Positions 16,848-26,488 of a stretch of DNA of 64,000 nt are shown here, one piece after another. A program made the translations under genes and the position numbers. How positions within the stretch are numbered: the first letter of the stretch is position 1; each line of letters starts with the position of its first letter. The stretch spans positions 89,502-153,501 of the forward strand of contig NZ_NIOF01000014.1 of assembly GCF_002205645.1 (NCBI RefSeq), written 5' to 3'. Below the pieces are notes generated by a model. It was not told the DNA's origin, did no database searches, and worked only from the letters and a program-made list of their open reading frames with translations. Source of the DNA: Roseateles aquatilis. Lineage in GTDB: Bacteria > Pseudomonadota > Gammaproteobacteria > Burkholderiales > Burkholderiaceae_C.

Positions 16848-17813
16848 TCAGATGTCGTTGACGTCGGGGCCGGTCAGGCCCAGCGACTCGTCGACACCCA
16901 GGTGCACGTTCATGCTCTGCACCGCGGCGCCGCTGGCGCCCTTGCCCAGGTTGTCCAGTCGCGCGATGACGAGGATCTGCTGGTCGTTGCCGAACACGAA
17001 CAGATCGACGTTGTTGGTGTCGTTGCAGGCCTGCACGTCGAAGAAGCCGTGGGCCAGCGTGTCCGGGTCGCGCAGCGGCAGCACGCGGATGAAGCGCTCG
17101 CCGTCGTAATGCGCGGCCAGCGCGTCGCGGACCTGCTGCGGCGTGGTGCCGGCGCGCAACTGGCTCAGGTGCAGCGGCACGGTGACGGCCAGGCCCTTGT
17201 AGAAGTCGGCCACGATCGGCATGAACACCGGCGCGGACGTCAGGCCGGTGTGGGCCATCATCTCCGGCAGATGCTTGTGGGCCAGGCCCAGCGCGTAGGG
17301 GCGCGGCGACTTCAGCTGCTGGTTCCCGCCGGCCTCGTACTCCGCGATCATCGACTTGCCGCCGCCGGAATAGCCGGTGATCGACGTCGCCGTGACCGCC
17401 GCGTCGGCCGGCAGCAGGCCGGCATCGACCAGCGGACGCACCGCCAGGATGAAGGCGCTGGCATGGCAACCGGGGTTGGCGATGCGCTTGGAGGCGCGGA
17501 TCGCGTCGCGCTGACCGCGGGCCAGCTCCGGCAGGCCGAAGGCCCAACCCGGTGCCGTGCGGTGCGCGGTGGACGCATCGATCAGGCAGGTCTTCGGGTT
17601 CGTGATCATCGCGGCCGCCTCGCGCGACGCGGCGTCCGGCAGGCACAGGAACGCGACGTCGGCCGCGTTCAGCAACCGCGCCCGTTCGGCCGCGTCCTTG
17701 CGCTTGTCCGCGTCGATGCGCAGCACCTCGATGTCGGCGCGCTGCGCCAGATATTCATTGATGCGCAGTCCGGTCGTGCCTTCCTGCCCGTCCACATACA
17801 CCGCGTACTTCAT
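16848..17813 (-). CDS. argC: N-acetyl-gamma-glutamyl-phosphate reductase, type 2
   Basis: A 321-residue enzyme of arginine synthesis that reduces N-acetylglutamyl phosphate to the semialdehyde with NADPH. It begins [18 protein letters not shown], the N-terminus of the shorter type 2 ArgC group, whose members are about 310-320 residues. The catalytic cysteine is in [12 protein letters not shown], and [11 protein letters not shown] is also typical. The start at 17813 was chosen because the frame upstream overlaps the divergent promoter region. No other arg genes are close. It lies inside the par region on the opposite strand, between parA and parB. Confidence 0.95.
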   Translation of the reverse strand: MKYAVYVDGQEGTTGLRINEYLAQRADIEVLRIDADKRKDAAERARLLNAADVAFLCLPDAASREAAAMITNPKTCLIDASTAHRTAPGWAFGLPELARGQRDAIRASKRIANPGCHASAFILAVRPLVDAGLLPADAAVTATSITGYSGGGKSMIAEYEAGGNQQLKSPRPYALGLAHKHLPEMMAHTGLTSAPVFMPIVADFYKGLAVTVPLHLSQLRAGTTPQQVRDALAAHYDGERFIRVLPLRDPDTLAHGFFDVQACNDTNNVDLFVFGNDQQILVIARLDNLGKGASGAAVQSMNVHLGVDESLGLTGPDVNDI

Positions 17814-17870
17814 CGCCGCTCCTGCAAAATCCGCTGCCTTCAAAAGAAGCGCGCAGCATAAGGCCAATCG

Positions 17871-18464
17871 ATGTCAACGCACCCCGCCTCTCCCAATGAC
17901 CTCGACCCCTCGACCGCCATGGACCGGCCGGTCTACCTGCTGCCGGGCTGGCTGAACTCCGACCCGGCCCACTGGCAAAGCGAATGGGAACGCCGCCACG
18001 GCGATCACCGCGTCGAGCAGAACGACTGGGAATGGCCGCGGCGCGGCGACTGGATGGCACGCCTGGACGACGTGCTGCAGCAGGACACGCGCCTGGCGCG
18101 CCAGCCAGCGCTGCTGGTCGCGCACAGCCTGGGCTGCCAGCTGGTGGCCGCCTGGGCCGACCACTCGGCGCACACGCGGCGCGTCGCCGGCGCGCTGCTG
18201 GTGGCACCGCCGGACACGGAGCGGGACGACACCCCGCCCCAGCTCCACAACTGGCGCCCGATCCGCCGTCCGCGCCTGCCCTTCCCCGCCATCGTGGTGG
18301 CCTCGAGCGACGACCCCTTCTGCCGCGCCGAACGTGCCGCCGGCATGGCCGCGGACTGGGGCGCGGAGTTCGTGCTCGCCGGTCCGCTCGGCCACCTGAA
18401 CACGGCGTCAGGCCTCGGGGCCTGGCCGGAGGGCCGCGCGATGCTGCGGCGTCTGGTCGATTGA
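17871..18464 (+). CDS. RBBP9/YdeN-family serine hydrolase
   Basis: A 197-residue alpha/beta hydrolase. Landmarks are [19 protein letters not shown] (oxyanion region), the nucleophile motif VAHSLGCQL and a C-terminal LAGPLGHLN with the catalytic His; ASSDDPFC supplies the Asp. This family (DUF1234/RBBP9) has serine hydrolase activity in tests, but bacterial roles are unclear. A hydrolase of this type often sits between or beside parA and parB in Burkholderiales. The window holds a second member at 36608-37228 with the same motifs. Confidence 0.9.
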   Translation: MSTHPASPNDLDPSTAMDRPVYLLPGWLNSDPAHWQSEWERRHGDHRVEQNDWEWPRRGDWMARLDDVLQQDTRLARQPALLVAHSLGCQLVAAWADHSAHTRRVAGALLVAPPDTERDDTPPQLHNWRPIRRPRLPFPAIVVASSDDPFCRAERAAGMAADWGAEFVLAGPLGHLNTASGLGAWPEGRAMLRRLVD

Positions 18465-18566
18465 AAGCCGCCGGCCGCTGACGACACCGACGGCCATCGC
18501 CCGACATCGGACTGATGTCGCCGGCCGGCCGCATCCCCGCCACCGAATCGCAGACAATCCCGCCCC

Positions 18567-19475
18567 ATGGTGACAAAGAAACCCAAGGGCCTGGGCATGG
18601 GCCTGGAGGCCCTGCTGGGGCCCAAAGTGAGCGACGCCCCCGCCGTGCGCGAAGGCGAACCCGGCATTCTGCCGCTGGCGCAGATGCAGGCCGGCAAGTA
18701 CCAGCCTCGCACCCGCATGGACGAGGGCTCGTTGTACGAGCTGGCCGAGAGCATCAAGGCGCAGGGCATCATGCAACCGATCCTGGTGCGCCCGATCGCG
18801 CCCAACGGTGCCGTCCGCTACGAGATCATCGCCGGCGAGCGCCGCTTCCGCGCCGCCAGGCTGGCCGGTCTGGCGGAGGTGCCGGTGCTGGTCAAGCCGG
18901 TGCCGGACGAGTCCGCCGCCGCGATGGCGCTGATCGAGAACATCCAGCGCGAAGACCTCAACGCCCTGGAAGAAGCGCAAGGCCTGAAGCGGCTGGTCGA
19001 CGAGTTCGGCCTGACCCACGACCAGGCCGCGCAGGCGGTCGGCCGTTCGCGCAGCGCGGCGTCCAACCTGCTGCGCCTGCTCAATCTGGCCGAGCCGGTC
19101 CAGAACATGCTGATGGCCGGCGACATCGACATGGGCCATGCGCGCGCGCTGCTGTCGCTGGACGGCGCGCACCAGATCACCAGCGCCACCGAGATCGCGG
19201 CCAAGAAGCTCAGCGTCCGCGAGGCCGAGAAGCTGGTGCAGCGCCAGCAGGGCGCGGGCCGCCAGGCACCGCTGCTGCGCGTGAAATCCGCCAAGAGCCG
19301 CGACGTGCTGCGGCTGGAGGAAGAGCTGTCGGACCTGCTGACCGCGCAGGTCGAGATCCGCGTCAAGAAGAAGACCAAACGCGGCGAGCAGGGCGAGGTC
19401 GCGATCAATTTCAGCTCGCTCGACGAGCTGAACGGCTTGCTGCAAAAGCTGCGCCGGGACGACGCCGACACCTGA
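18567..19475 (+). CDS. parB: Chromosome partitioning protein ParB
   Basis: A 302-residue CTP-dependent DNA clamp that binds parS and spreads to load SMC and position origins with ParA. It starts MVTKKPKGLGMGLEALLG, the ParA-interacting tail. The CTP-binding ParB/Srx core follows with YQPRTRMDE (box I) and ITAGERRFRAARLAG-like IIAGERRFRAARLA and ENIQREDLNALEEA. The HTH is LTHDQAAQAVGRSRSAASNLLRLL, and a C-terminal dimerisation region follows. Its own parS sites are in mnmG and rsmG. The stop codon is part of a short hairpin. Confidence 0.97.
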   Translation: MVTKKPKGLGMGLEALLGPKVSDAPAVREGEPGILPLAQMQAGKYQPRTRMDEGSLYELAESIKAQGIMQPILVRPIAPNGAVRYEIIAGERRFRAARLAGLAEVPVLVKPVPDESAAAMALIENIQREDLNALEEAQGLKRLVDEFGLTHDQAAQAVGRSRSAASNLLRLLNLAEPVQNMLMAGDIDMGHARALLSLDGAHQITSATEIAAKKLSVREAEKLVQRQQGAGRQAPLLRVKSAKSRDVLRLEEELSDLLTAQVEIRVKKKTKRGEQGEVAINFSSLDELNGLLQKLRRDDADT

Positions 19476-19492
19476 CCGTCCCTTGACGGTCA
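19473..19492 (+). terminator. Hairpin over the parB stop codon
   Basis: TGACCGTC (19473-19480), loop CCTT, then GACGGTCA (19485-19492): a perfect 8-base-pair stem that includes the parB TGA. The sequence after it (ACGTTGAT) has no T-run, so it is only a possible terminator. Confidence 0.4.
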
Positions 19493-19895
19493 ACGTTGAT
19501 CCACCGCCGCCGAACCGACGTACAACGAGTCATCTTGCACGCCGATGTCGGGGTCGTCTCGTGCGTATTTCCCACAGGTGGGGGACCGTCAACTCGGGCG
19601 CTTCACAGACGTTGAACAAGGGAGTACAAGGGTCATGTCTTGCTACCTCGCCCGGTCGATGGGCGTAGCATGACCGACCAAATCCGCACCGGCATCGCGG
19701 TTGTCCAAAAAGACATTTCACACCGGTCGGAACTTGGACCAGCATAGGCTGGCCGTTTGCTGAGATCACGCTGAGCTCGGAAAGCTCTGATGACGCCTTG
19801 AGTCATGGACGTCGCCAGAACTTCCTGGACGAAGCGGTGCCCGTCGTCGCACGGACGCACGCTTCGCCTCCCCACGAACTACTCTGGAGGTCAGC
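19493..19895 (+). promoter_or_regulatory. Leader region of prkA with hairpin and possible sigma-54 promoter
   Basis: About 400 bases without a gene. At 19632-19674 a long broken hairpin pairs GTCAT, GCTAC and GCCC on the left with GGGC, GTAGC and ATGAC on the right. At 19746-19761, AGGCTGGCCGTTTGCT keeps the exact GG-N10-GC spacing of sigma-54 promoters and matches the TTGCW half fully. It is 135 bases before prkA. E. coli yeaGH is known to be transcribed by RpoN, which makes the call plausible. The ribosome binding site GGAGG (19886-19890) precedes prkA. Confidence 0.45.
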
Positions 19896-21818
19896 ATGGA
19901 TGTGATCAGCCATTTCGCGGCACGCTACGAACGCGGCAAGGTCGAGGAACTCACGTTGGAGGAGTACCTCGACGAGTGCAAGCGCAACCCTCTCGCTTAC
20001 GCCACCGCCCCCGAGCGCATGCTCAAGGCGATCGGCGAGCCGCAGATGCTGGACACGCGCAACGACTCGCGGCTCTCGCGCATCTTCCAGAACAAGGTCA
20101 TCAAGATCTATCCGGCCTTCGCCGAGTTCTACGGCATGGAGGACGCGATCGAGCAGGTCGTCAGCTACTTCCGCCACGCGGCGCAGGGGCTGGAGGAAAA
20201 GAAGCAGATCCTCTATCTGCTGGGCCCCGTGGGCGGTGGCAAGAGCTCCATCGCGGAGCGGCTCAAGCAGCTGATGGAGCAGGTGCCGTTCTACGCGCTG
20301 AAGGACAGCCCGGTGAACGAGAGCCCGCTCGGCCTTTTCGACGTGGTCGAGGACGGCCCGCTGCTGGAGCGCGAGTACGGCATCCCGCGCCGCTACCTGA
20401 ACCGCATCCTCAGCCCGTGGGCGGTCAAGCGGCTCGATGAATTCGGCGGCGACATCCGCAAGTTCAAGGTCGTCAAGCGGCTGCCCAGCGTGCTCAAGCA
20501 GATCGGCGTCGCGAAGACCGAACCCGGCGACGAGAACAACCAGGACATCAGCTCGCTGGTCGGCAAGGTCGACATCCGCAAGCTCGAGACCTATGCGCAG
20601 GACGATCCCGACGCCTACAGCTATTCCGGCGGCCTGTGCCTGGCCAACCAGGGCCTGCTGGAATTCGTCGAGATGTTCAAGGCGCCGATCAAGGTCCTGC
20701 ATCCGCTGCTGACCGCGACGCAGGAAGGCAACTTCAAGGGCACCGAAGGTTTCGGCGCGATTCCGTTCGACGGCATCGTGCTGGCGCACAGCAACGAGAG
20801 CGAGTGGAAGACCTTCCGCAACAACAAGAACAACGAGGCCTTCCTCGACCGCATCTACATCGTCAAGGTGCCCTACTGCCTGCGCGTCAGCGAGGAAGTG
20901 AAGATCTACGAGAAGCTGATCCGCGGGTCCTCGCTCGCCGAGGCCAAGTGCGCCCCCGGCACGCTGAAGATGATGGCCCAGTTCGCCGTGCTGACGCGGC
21001 TGAAGGATCCGGAGAACTCCAGCGCCTTCAGCAAGATGCAGATCTATGACGGCGACAACCTGAAGGACACCGATCCCAAGGCCAAGTCGATCCAGGAGTA
21101 CCGCGACTACGCCGGCGTCGACGAGGGCATGGCCGGCATCTCGACGCGCTTCGCGTACAAGATCCTGTCCAAGGTCTTCAACTTCGATTCGACCGAGGTC
21201 GCGGCCAATCCGGTCCACCTGATGTACGTGCTCGAACAGCAGATCGAGCGCGAGCAGTTCCAGCAGGAGGCCGAGCAGAAGTACGTCGGCTTCATCAAGG
21301 AGACGCTGGCGCCGCGCTATGCCGAGTTCATCGGCAAGGAGATCCAGACCGCCTACCTGGAAAGCTACAGCGAGTACGGCCAGAACATCTTCGACCGCTA
21401 CGTGACCTACGCCGATTACTGGATCCAGGACCAGGAGTACCGGGACACCGACACCGGCGAGGTGTTCGACCGCTCGGCGCTGAACGCGGAGCTGGAGAAG
21501 ATCGAGAAGCCGGCCGGCATCAGCAACCCCAAGGACTTCCGCAACGAGATCGTCAACTTCGTGCTGCGCGCGCGGGCCAACAACGCCGGCAAGAACCCGG
21601 CATGGACCAGCTACGAGAAGCTGCGCACGGTGATCGAGAAGAAGATGTTCTCCAACACCGAGGAGCTGCTGCCGGTCATCAGCTTCAACGCCAAGGCCAG
21701 CGCGGACGAGGCGAAGAAGCACGAGAACTTCGTCCAGCGCATGGTCGACAAGGGCTACACGCCCAAGCAGGTGCGGCTGCTGTGCGAGTGGTACCTGCGC
21801 GTGAGGAAGTCGAGCTGA
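19896..21818 (+). CDS. prkA: PrkA/YeaG serine protein kinase
   Basis: A 640-residue protein of the PrkA family: an N-terminal AAA-like domain with Walker A LLGPVGGGKSS (about residue 110) and a C-terminal region related to protein kinases. Bacillus PrkA and E. coli YeaG are known to phosphorylate themselves or other proteins and act under nutrient stress; recent work also describes AAA+ protease-like activity for some. Length and sequence match the family along the whole chain. A GGAGG site five bases before the ATG decides the start. It heads the prkA-yeaH-spoVR set, conserved across proteobacteria. Confidence 0.97.
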   Translation: MDVISHFAARYERGKVEELTLEEYLDECKRNPLAYATAPERMLKAIGEPQMLDTRNDSRLSRIFQNKVIKIYPAFAEFYGMEDAIEQVVSYFRHAAQGLEEKKQILYLLGPVGGGKSSIAERLKQLMEQVPFYALKDSPVNESPLGLFDVVEDGPLLEREYGIPRRYLNRILSPWAVKRLDEFGGDIRKFKVVKRLPSVLKQIGVAKTEPGDENNQDISSLVGKVDIRKLETYAQDDPDAYSYSGGLCLANQGLLEFVEMFKAPIKVLHPLLTATQEGNFKGTEGFGAIPFDGIVLAHSNESEWKTFRNNKNNEAFLDRIYIVKVPYCLRVSEEVKIYEKLIRGSSLAEAKCAPGTLKMMAQFAVLTRLKDPENSSAFSKMQIYDGDNLKDTDPKAKSIQEYRDYAGVDEGMAGISTRFAYKILSKVFNFDSTEVAANPVHLMYVLEQQIEREQFQQEAEQKYVGFIKETLAPRYAEFIGKEIQTAYLESYSEYGQNIFDRYVTYADYWIQDQEYRDTDTGEVFDRSALNAELEKIEKPAGISNPKDFRNEIVNFVLRARANNAGKNPAWTSYEKLRTVIEKKMFSNTEELLPVISFNAKASADEAKKHENFVQRMVDKGYTPKQVRLLCEWYLRVRKSS

Positions 21819-21927
21819 CAGCCCGCCCGCCCCGCGGTCCCGCTCCGGCAACGGCGGTGACCGCGGCAAGGGCGGCGGGGGCCTTCCGGCCCTTTGCGGC
21901 AAGGACGACAACCACCGAGGTCCCAGC

Positions 21928-23217
21928 ATGACCAGCCTCCAACAAATCATCGATAGACGGCTGTCGGGCAAGAACAAATCGATCGGCAACCGCGAGCGTT
22001 TCCTGCGCCGGCACCGCGACCAGATCCGCGACGCCGTGCGCCGGGCCGTCGACAAGCGCGGCATCCGGGACATGGAGCGCGGCGAGGACGTGCACATCCC
22101 CAAGCGCGACCTGAGCGAGCCCGTGTTCAGCCATGGCGAAGGCGGCACGCGCGAGATCGTGCGGCCCGGCAACACCGAGCACATCAAGGGCGACCGCTTC
22201 GCCAAGCCGCAGGGCGGCGGCCAGGGCGGTGGCGGATCGCAGGCGAGCGACTCCGGCGAGGGCGAGGACGATTTCGTCTTCCACCTCAGCAAGGAGGAGT
22301 TCATGCAGATCTTCTTCGAGGACTTGGCGCTGCCCAACCTGGCCCGCACCACGCTGGCCGAGACGCCGGAGTACAAGACCGTGCGCGCCGGCTACGTCAC
22401 CGACGGCACGCCGACCAACCTGCATGTCGTGCGCTCGATGCGCGGCGCGCTCGGCCGTCGCATCGCGCTGGGCATGGACAAGCGGCGCGAGCTGCATGAG
22501 CTGGAGACGCGGCTGCAGACGCTGCAACAGGAAGAGGACGCCCGACGGCCCGAGATCCAGGCGCTGCTGGCCGAGACCGAGGCGCGCATCGTGCTGCTGA
22601 AGCAGCGCCTGTCCAACATCCCCTTCCTCGATCCGATCGACCTGCGCTTCCGCAACCGCGTCAAGGTGCCTCAACCGACGACGCGGGCGGTGATGTTCTG
22701 CCTGATGGACGTGTCCGGCTCGATGGACGAGAGCCGCAAGGACCTGGCCAAGCGCTTCTTCATCCTGCTCTACCTGTTCCTGACGCGGCACTACGAGAAG
22801 ATCGACGTGGTCTTCATCCGCCACCACACGCAGGCGCAGGAAGTCGACGAGCAGAACTTCTTCCACGCCACCGAGACGGGGGGCACCGTCGTCTCCTCGG
22901 CGCTGGTCATGATGGAAGAGATCATCCGCGCGCGCTACCCAGCGAGTGACTGGAACATCTACGGCGCCCAGGCCAGCGACGGCGACAACTGGCATCACGA
23001 CAGCGGGCGCTGCCGCGAGCTGCTGGCCGACAAGATCCTGCCGCTGTGCCGCTACTACGCCTACGTGCAGGTGGCCGAGGCCGAGCAGAACCTCTGGGAG
23101 GAATACGCCAAGCTGGCGGACGAGACACCGCGCTTCGCGATGCGCAAGGCGGTGGACGTGGCCCAGATCTATCCGGTCTTCCGCGACCTGTTCAAGAAGG
23201 AAGGGGTGAGCGCGTGA
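21928..23217 (+). CDS. yeaH: DUF444/YeaH family protein with von Willebrand A-like domain
   Basis: A 429-residue protein, partner of PrkA/YeaG. The N-terminus (IIDRRLSGKNKSIGNRERFLRRH) is basic. A Gly/Gln/Ser-rich linker lies at about 90-110, a charged helical stretch at 165-215, and a VWA-like domain follows with the metal-site motif CLMDVSGSMDES and TGGTVVSSAL. The function is not defined; E. coli yeaGH mutants show altered nitrogen-stress survival. It begins 109 bases after prkA and overlaps, or nearly overlaps, the spoVR start. Confidence 0.95.
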   Translation: MTSLQQIIDRRLSGKNKSIGNRERFLRRHRDQIRDAVRRAVDKRGIRDMERGEDVHIPKRDLSEPVFSHGEGGTREIVRPGNTEHIKGDRFAKPQGGGQGGGGSQASDSGEGEDDFVFHLSKEEFMQIFFEDLALPNLARTTLAETPEYKTVRAGYVTDGTPTNLHVVRSMRGALGRRIALGMDKRRELHELETRLQTLQQEEDARRPEIQALLAETEARIVLLKQRLSNIPFLDPIDLRFRNRVKVPQPTTRAVMFCLMDVSGSMDESRKDLAKRFFILLYLFLTRHYEKIDVVFIRHHTQAQEVDEQNFFHATETGGTVVSSALVMMEEIIRARYPASDWNIYGAQASDGDNWHHDSGRCRELLADKILPLCRYYAYVQVAEAEQNLWEEYAKLADETPRFAMRKAVDVAQIYPVFRDLFKKEGVSA

Positions 23218-23243
23218 CGGCGCCGCTCCCGGAGGGTATCGAC

Positions 23244-24842
23244 ATGAGCAGCCTGGAGAATCGCCGCAACGTCGGCATCGGCGTCGGCCAGAACGAATAC
23301 GGCGGCCGCCGCGTGCGCCCGCCGCTGACCCGGATGCGGCCGCTGGAGCGCCGTCCCGACCAGCCGCTCCCCTCGCCCAGCGACTGGACCTTCGAGCTGA
23401 TCGAGCAGTACCACGAGGTCATCCGTCAGACCGCCGAGCGCTACGGCCTGGACACTTATCCGAATCAGCTGGAGGTCATCACCGCCGAGCAGATGATGGA
23501 TGCCTACGCCTCGGTCGGCATGCCGGTGAACTACCGGCACTGGAGCTACGGCAAGGAGTTCATCGCCACCGAGCGCAACTACAAGCGCGGCCAGATGGGC
23601 CTGGCCTACGAGATCGTCATCAACTCCGATCCGTGCATCGCCTACCTGATGGAGGAGAACACGATGGCGATGCAGGCGCTGGTGATCGCGCATGCCTGCT
23701 ACGGCCACAACAGCTTCTTCAAGAACAACTACCTGTTCCGGATGTGGACCGACGCGTCGTCGATCATCGACTACCTGGTCTACGCGAAGAACTACGTCCA
23801 CGAATGCGAGCAGCGTTTCGGCCTGGACGCGGTGGAGTCGACGCTGGACTCCTGCCACGCGCTGATGAACCACGGCGTCGACCGCTACCGCCGGCCGGCC
23901 AAGCTCTCGCTGGCGCAAGAGCAGGCGATGCACAAGGACCGCGAGGCCTATGCACAGCGCCAGGTCAACGACATGTGGCGCACCCTGCCCCGCCGGCCCG
24001 AGGACGAGGCCAAGGCCGAGGAGAAGCGGCGTTTCCCCGACGAGCCGCAGGAGAACCTGCTGTACTTCATCGAGAAGAACGCGCCCTTGCTGGAGCCGTG
24101 GCAACGGGAGATCGTGCGCATCGTCCGCAAGATCGCGCAGTACTTCTATCCGCAGCGGCAGACGCAGGTCATGAACGAAGGCTGGGCCACGTTCTGGCAT
24201 CACAAGCTGCTCAACACCATGTACGACGACGGCTACCTGTCGGACGGCATGATGATCGAGTGGTTGAAGTCGCACACCAACGTCGTCGCGCAGCCGCCGA
24301 TGGCGCAGATCAACCCGTATGCGCTGGGCTTCGCGATGTACACCGACCTCAAGCGCATCTGCGAGCAGCCGACCACCGAGGACCGCGAATGGTTCCCCGC
24401 CATCGCCGGCACCGACTGGCTGCCGACGCTGGATCACGCGATGCGCAACTTCAAGGACGAGAGCTTCGTCGCCCAGTACCTGAGCCCGAAGCTGATGCGC
24501 GACTTCCGGCTGTTCTCCATCCTCGACGAGGAACACCAGTCGGAGTACGAGATCTCCGCCATCCACGACGAGCAGGGCTACCAGCACGTGCGGCAGGCGC
24601 TGTCGCGGCAGTACGACCTGTCCACGCGCGAGCCCAACATCCAGGTCTGGAACGTCAATCTGCGCGGCGACCGCTCATTGACGCTGCGCCACACGCAGCA
24701 TCAGGACCGGCCGCTGCACGACGCGGCGCAGGAGGTGCTGAAGCACGTGGCGCGGTTGTGGGGGTTCGGTGTGCAGCTCGAAAGCGTCAACGCCCGCGGC
24801 GACGTCACGCGGCGCTGGAGCGTGCCCGCGCCACAGCATTGA
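23244..24842 (+). CDS. spoVR: SpoVR/YcgB family protein
   Basis: A 532-residue cytoplasmic protein of the SpoVR family, named after a Bacillus gene needed for cortex formation but widespread in non-sporulating proteobacteria with prkA and yeaH. Conserved stretches seen are PVNYRHWSYGKEFI, CYGHNSFFKNNYLF, QVMNEGWATFWHH and INPYALGFAMY; the His/Glu pairs suggest a metal site (inference). The ATG at 23244 has GGAGGG seven bases upstream; a GTG at 23214 overlapping the yeaH stop would give 542 residues and cannot be excluded. Confidence 0.95.
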   Translation: MSSLENRRNVGIGVGQNEYGGRRVRPPLTRMRPLERRPDQPLPSPSDWTFELIEQYHEVIRQTAERYGLDTYPNQLEVITAEQMMDAYASVGMPVNYRHWSYGKEFIATERNYKRGQMGLAYEIVINSDPCIAYLMEENTMAMQALVIAHACYGHNSFFKNNYLFRMWTDASSIIDYLVYAKNYVHECEQRFGLDAVESTLDSCHALMNHGVDRYRRPAKLSLAQEQAMHKDREAYAQRQVNDMWRTLPRRPEDEAKAEEKRRFPDEPQENLLYFIEKNAPLLEPWQREIVRIVRKIAQYFYPQRQTQVMNEGWATFWHHKLLNTMYDDGYLSDGMMIEWLKSHTNVVAQPPMAQINPYALGFAMYTDLKRICEQPTTEDREWFPAIAGTDWLPTLDHAMRNFKDESFVAQYLSPKLMRDFRLFSILDEEHQSEYEISAIHDEQGYQHVRQALSRQYDLSTREPNIQVWNVNLRGDRSLTLRHTQHQDRPLHDAAQEVLKHVARLWGFGVQLESVNARGDVTRRWSVPAPQH

Positions 24843-24861
24843 TCGACTGGGTCCATCGAAC

Positions 24862-26298
24862 TCAGCCGAAGATCTTCCCCGGATTCATGATGTTGCGCGG
24901 ATCCAGCGCTGCCTTCAGCGCACGCATCTGATCGACGGCGCCCTCGCCTGCTTCCTGGAGCAGGAAGCGCTGCTTGTGCAGCCCGATCCCATGCTCCCCG
25001 GTGCAGGTACCTTCCAGCGCGATCGCCCGCGCGACCATCCGCGCGCTGAGTTGCTCCGCGGTTGATCGCTCGTCCGGGACGGCCGGATCGATCAGATATC
25101 CCATGTGGAAGTTGCCGTCGCCGACGTGGCCGACGATGAAGTACGGCAACCCGCTCGCCTCCACCTCCTCCACCGACGCGTTGATCGATTCCGCCAACCG
25201 CGAGATCGGCACGCAGGTGTCCGTCGTCACCGCGCGGCATCCGGGCTTCATCTGCAGCGCGGACAGGTAGGCGTGATGGCGCGCCGTCCACAGCCGGGTG
25301 CGGTCCTCGGGCGTGGTCGCCCATTCGAAGCCGGTGCCGCCATGGTCGGCGGCGATTTCCTGCACCACCGCAGCCTGCTCGGCGACGCCGGCATCGGAGC
25401 CGTGGAACTCCATCAGCAGCATCGGCGCCTCGCGCAGCGTCAGCTTGTCGTGCCGGTTGACCGCGCGCACCGCGTGCGCGTCGAGCAACTCGCAGCGCGC
25501 GATCGGCACGCCCATCTGGATGATGGCGATCGTCGTCCGCACGGCCGCGTCGATCGTCTCGAAGGAACAGATCGCGGCCGACACCGCCTCCGGCAACGGA
25601 TAGAGCCGCAGCGTCACCTCGCAGATCACGCCCAGCGTGCCCTCGCTGCCGACATACAGCCGCGTCAGGTCATACCCGGCGCTGCTCTTGCGCGCCCGCG
25701 AGCCGGTCCGGATCAACCGGCCGTCCGGCGTGGCCACCGTCAGCCCCAGCACGTTTTCCTTCATCGTCCCGTAGCGGACCGCGTTCGTGCCGCTGGCACG
25801 CGTCGCGGACATCCCGCCGATCGACGCATCCGCGCCGGGATCGATCGGAAAAAACAGGCCTTGATGGCGAACCTCGGCATTGAGCTGATTCCGCGTCACG
25901 CCGGCCTGCACCGTCACGGTCAGGTCCTCCGCATTGACGCGAAGGATCCTGTTCATCCGCGACACGTCCAGGCTGACGCCGCCCTGCACCGCCAGCAGAT
26001 GGCCTTCCAGCGAGGTCCCCGCGCCGTAGGGAATCACCGGCACGCGATGTTCGTTCGCCAGCGTCAGCACCGCGGCCACCTCTTCGTTGTTCTCCGCGAA
26101 CACAACCGCCTCGGGCGGCGGCACGTCGAACGGCGATTCGTCGCGGCCATGTTGTTCGCGCAAGGCCAGGGCCGTGCTGCAGCGGTTGCCCAAGCGCGCC
26201 TGCAGGGCCTCCAGCATCGCCACGGGCATCGGCCGCGGCGCGTAGTCGGGCAAGCCGTGGCCGAGTGGATCGGCGCTGAAATCTCGAGGCGCGTTCAT
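24862..26298 (-). CDS. FAD-linked oxidase, D-lactate dehydrogenase (cytochrome)/GlcD type
   Basis: A 478-residue flavoprotein. The N-terminal FAD-binding PCMH domain shows VPVIPYGAGTSLEGH and GGMSATRASGTNAVRYG, and the C-terminal FAD-oxidase domain shows GHVGDGNFHMGY and GTCTGEHGIG with metal-binding His. These fit D-2-hydroxyacid dehydrogenases such as cytochrome-linked D-lactate dehydrogenase and glycolate oxidase subunit GlcD. No GlcE or GlcF genes are near, so a stand-alone D-lactate or similar dehydrogenase is likelier. An AGGAGA site lies before the ATG at 26298. It converges with spoVR at 19 bases. Confidence 0.92.
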   Translation of the reverse strand: MNAPRDFSADPLGHGLPDYAPRPMPVAMLEALQARLGNRCSTALALREQHGRDESPFDVPPPEAVVFAENNEEVAAVLTLANEHRVPVIPYGAGTSLEGHLLAVQGGVSLDVSRMNRILRVNAEDLTVTVQAGVTRNQLNAEVRHQGLFFPIDPGADASIGGMSATRASGTNAVRYGTMKENVLGLTVATPDGRLIRTGSRARKSSAGYDLTRLYVGSEGTLGVICEVTLRLYPLPEAVSAAICSFETIDAAVRTTIAIIQMGVPIARCELLDAHAVRAVNRHDKLTLREAPMLLMEFHGSDAGVAEQAAVVQEIAADHGGTGFEWATTPEDRTRLWTARHHAYLSALQMKPGCRAVTTDTCVPISRLAESINASVEEVEASGLPYFIVGHVGDGNFHMGYLIDPAVPDERSTAEQLSARMVARAIALEGTCTGEHGIGLHKQRFLLQEAGEGAVDQMRALKAALDPRNIMNPGKIFG

Positions 26299-26488
26299 CG
26301 GTGTCTCCTGATGGCTGGCCACGGCCGGCGCGGCGCGGGCGGCGGGTCCGTTGGGTGGCCGTGCTTGTCGATCGATTCTAGGAAGCACCGTCGCAGCTTT
26401 CGCTTTCATCCTCGCGCTTGCGCCGCGACCCGCACAGTGACAGCATGGATCCATTGCGCGCATCGCCGCGCGAACAGAGGAGACCGCC

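Noticed and set aside
19805..20440. A 211-codon frame over the start of prkA.
   Set aside because: It is a frame-shifted shadow of prkA, which has the GGAGG site and full-length family match.
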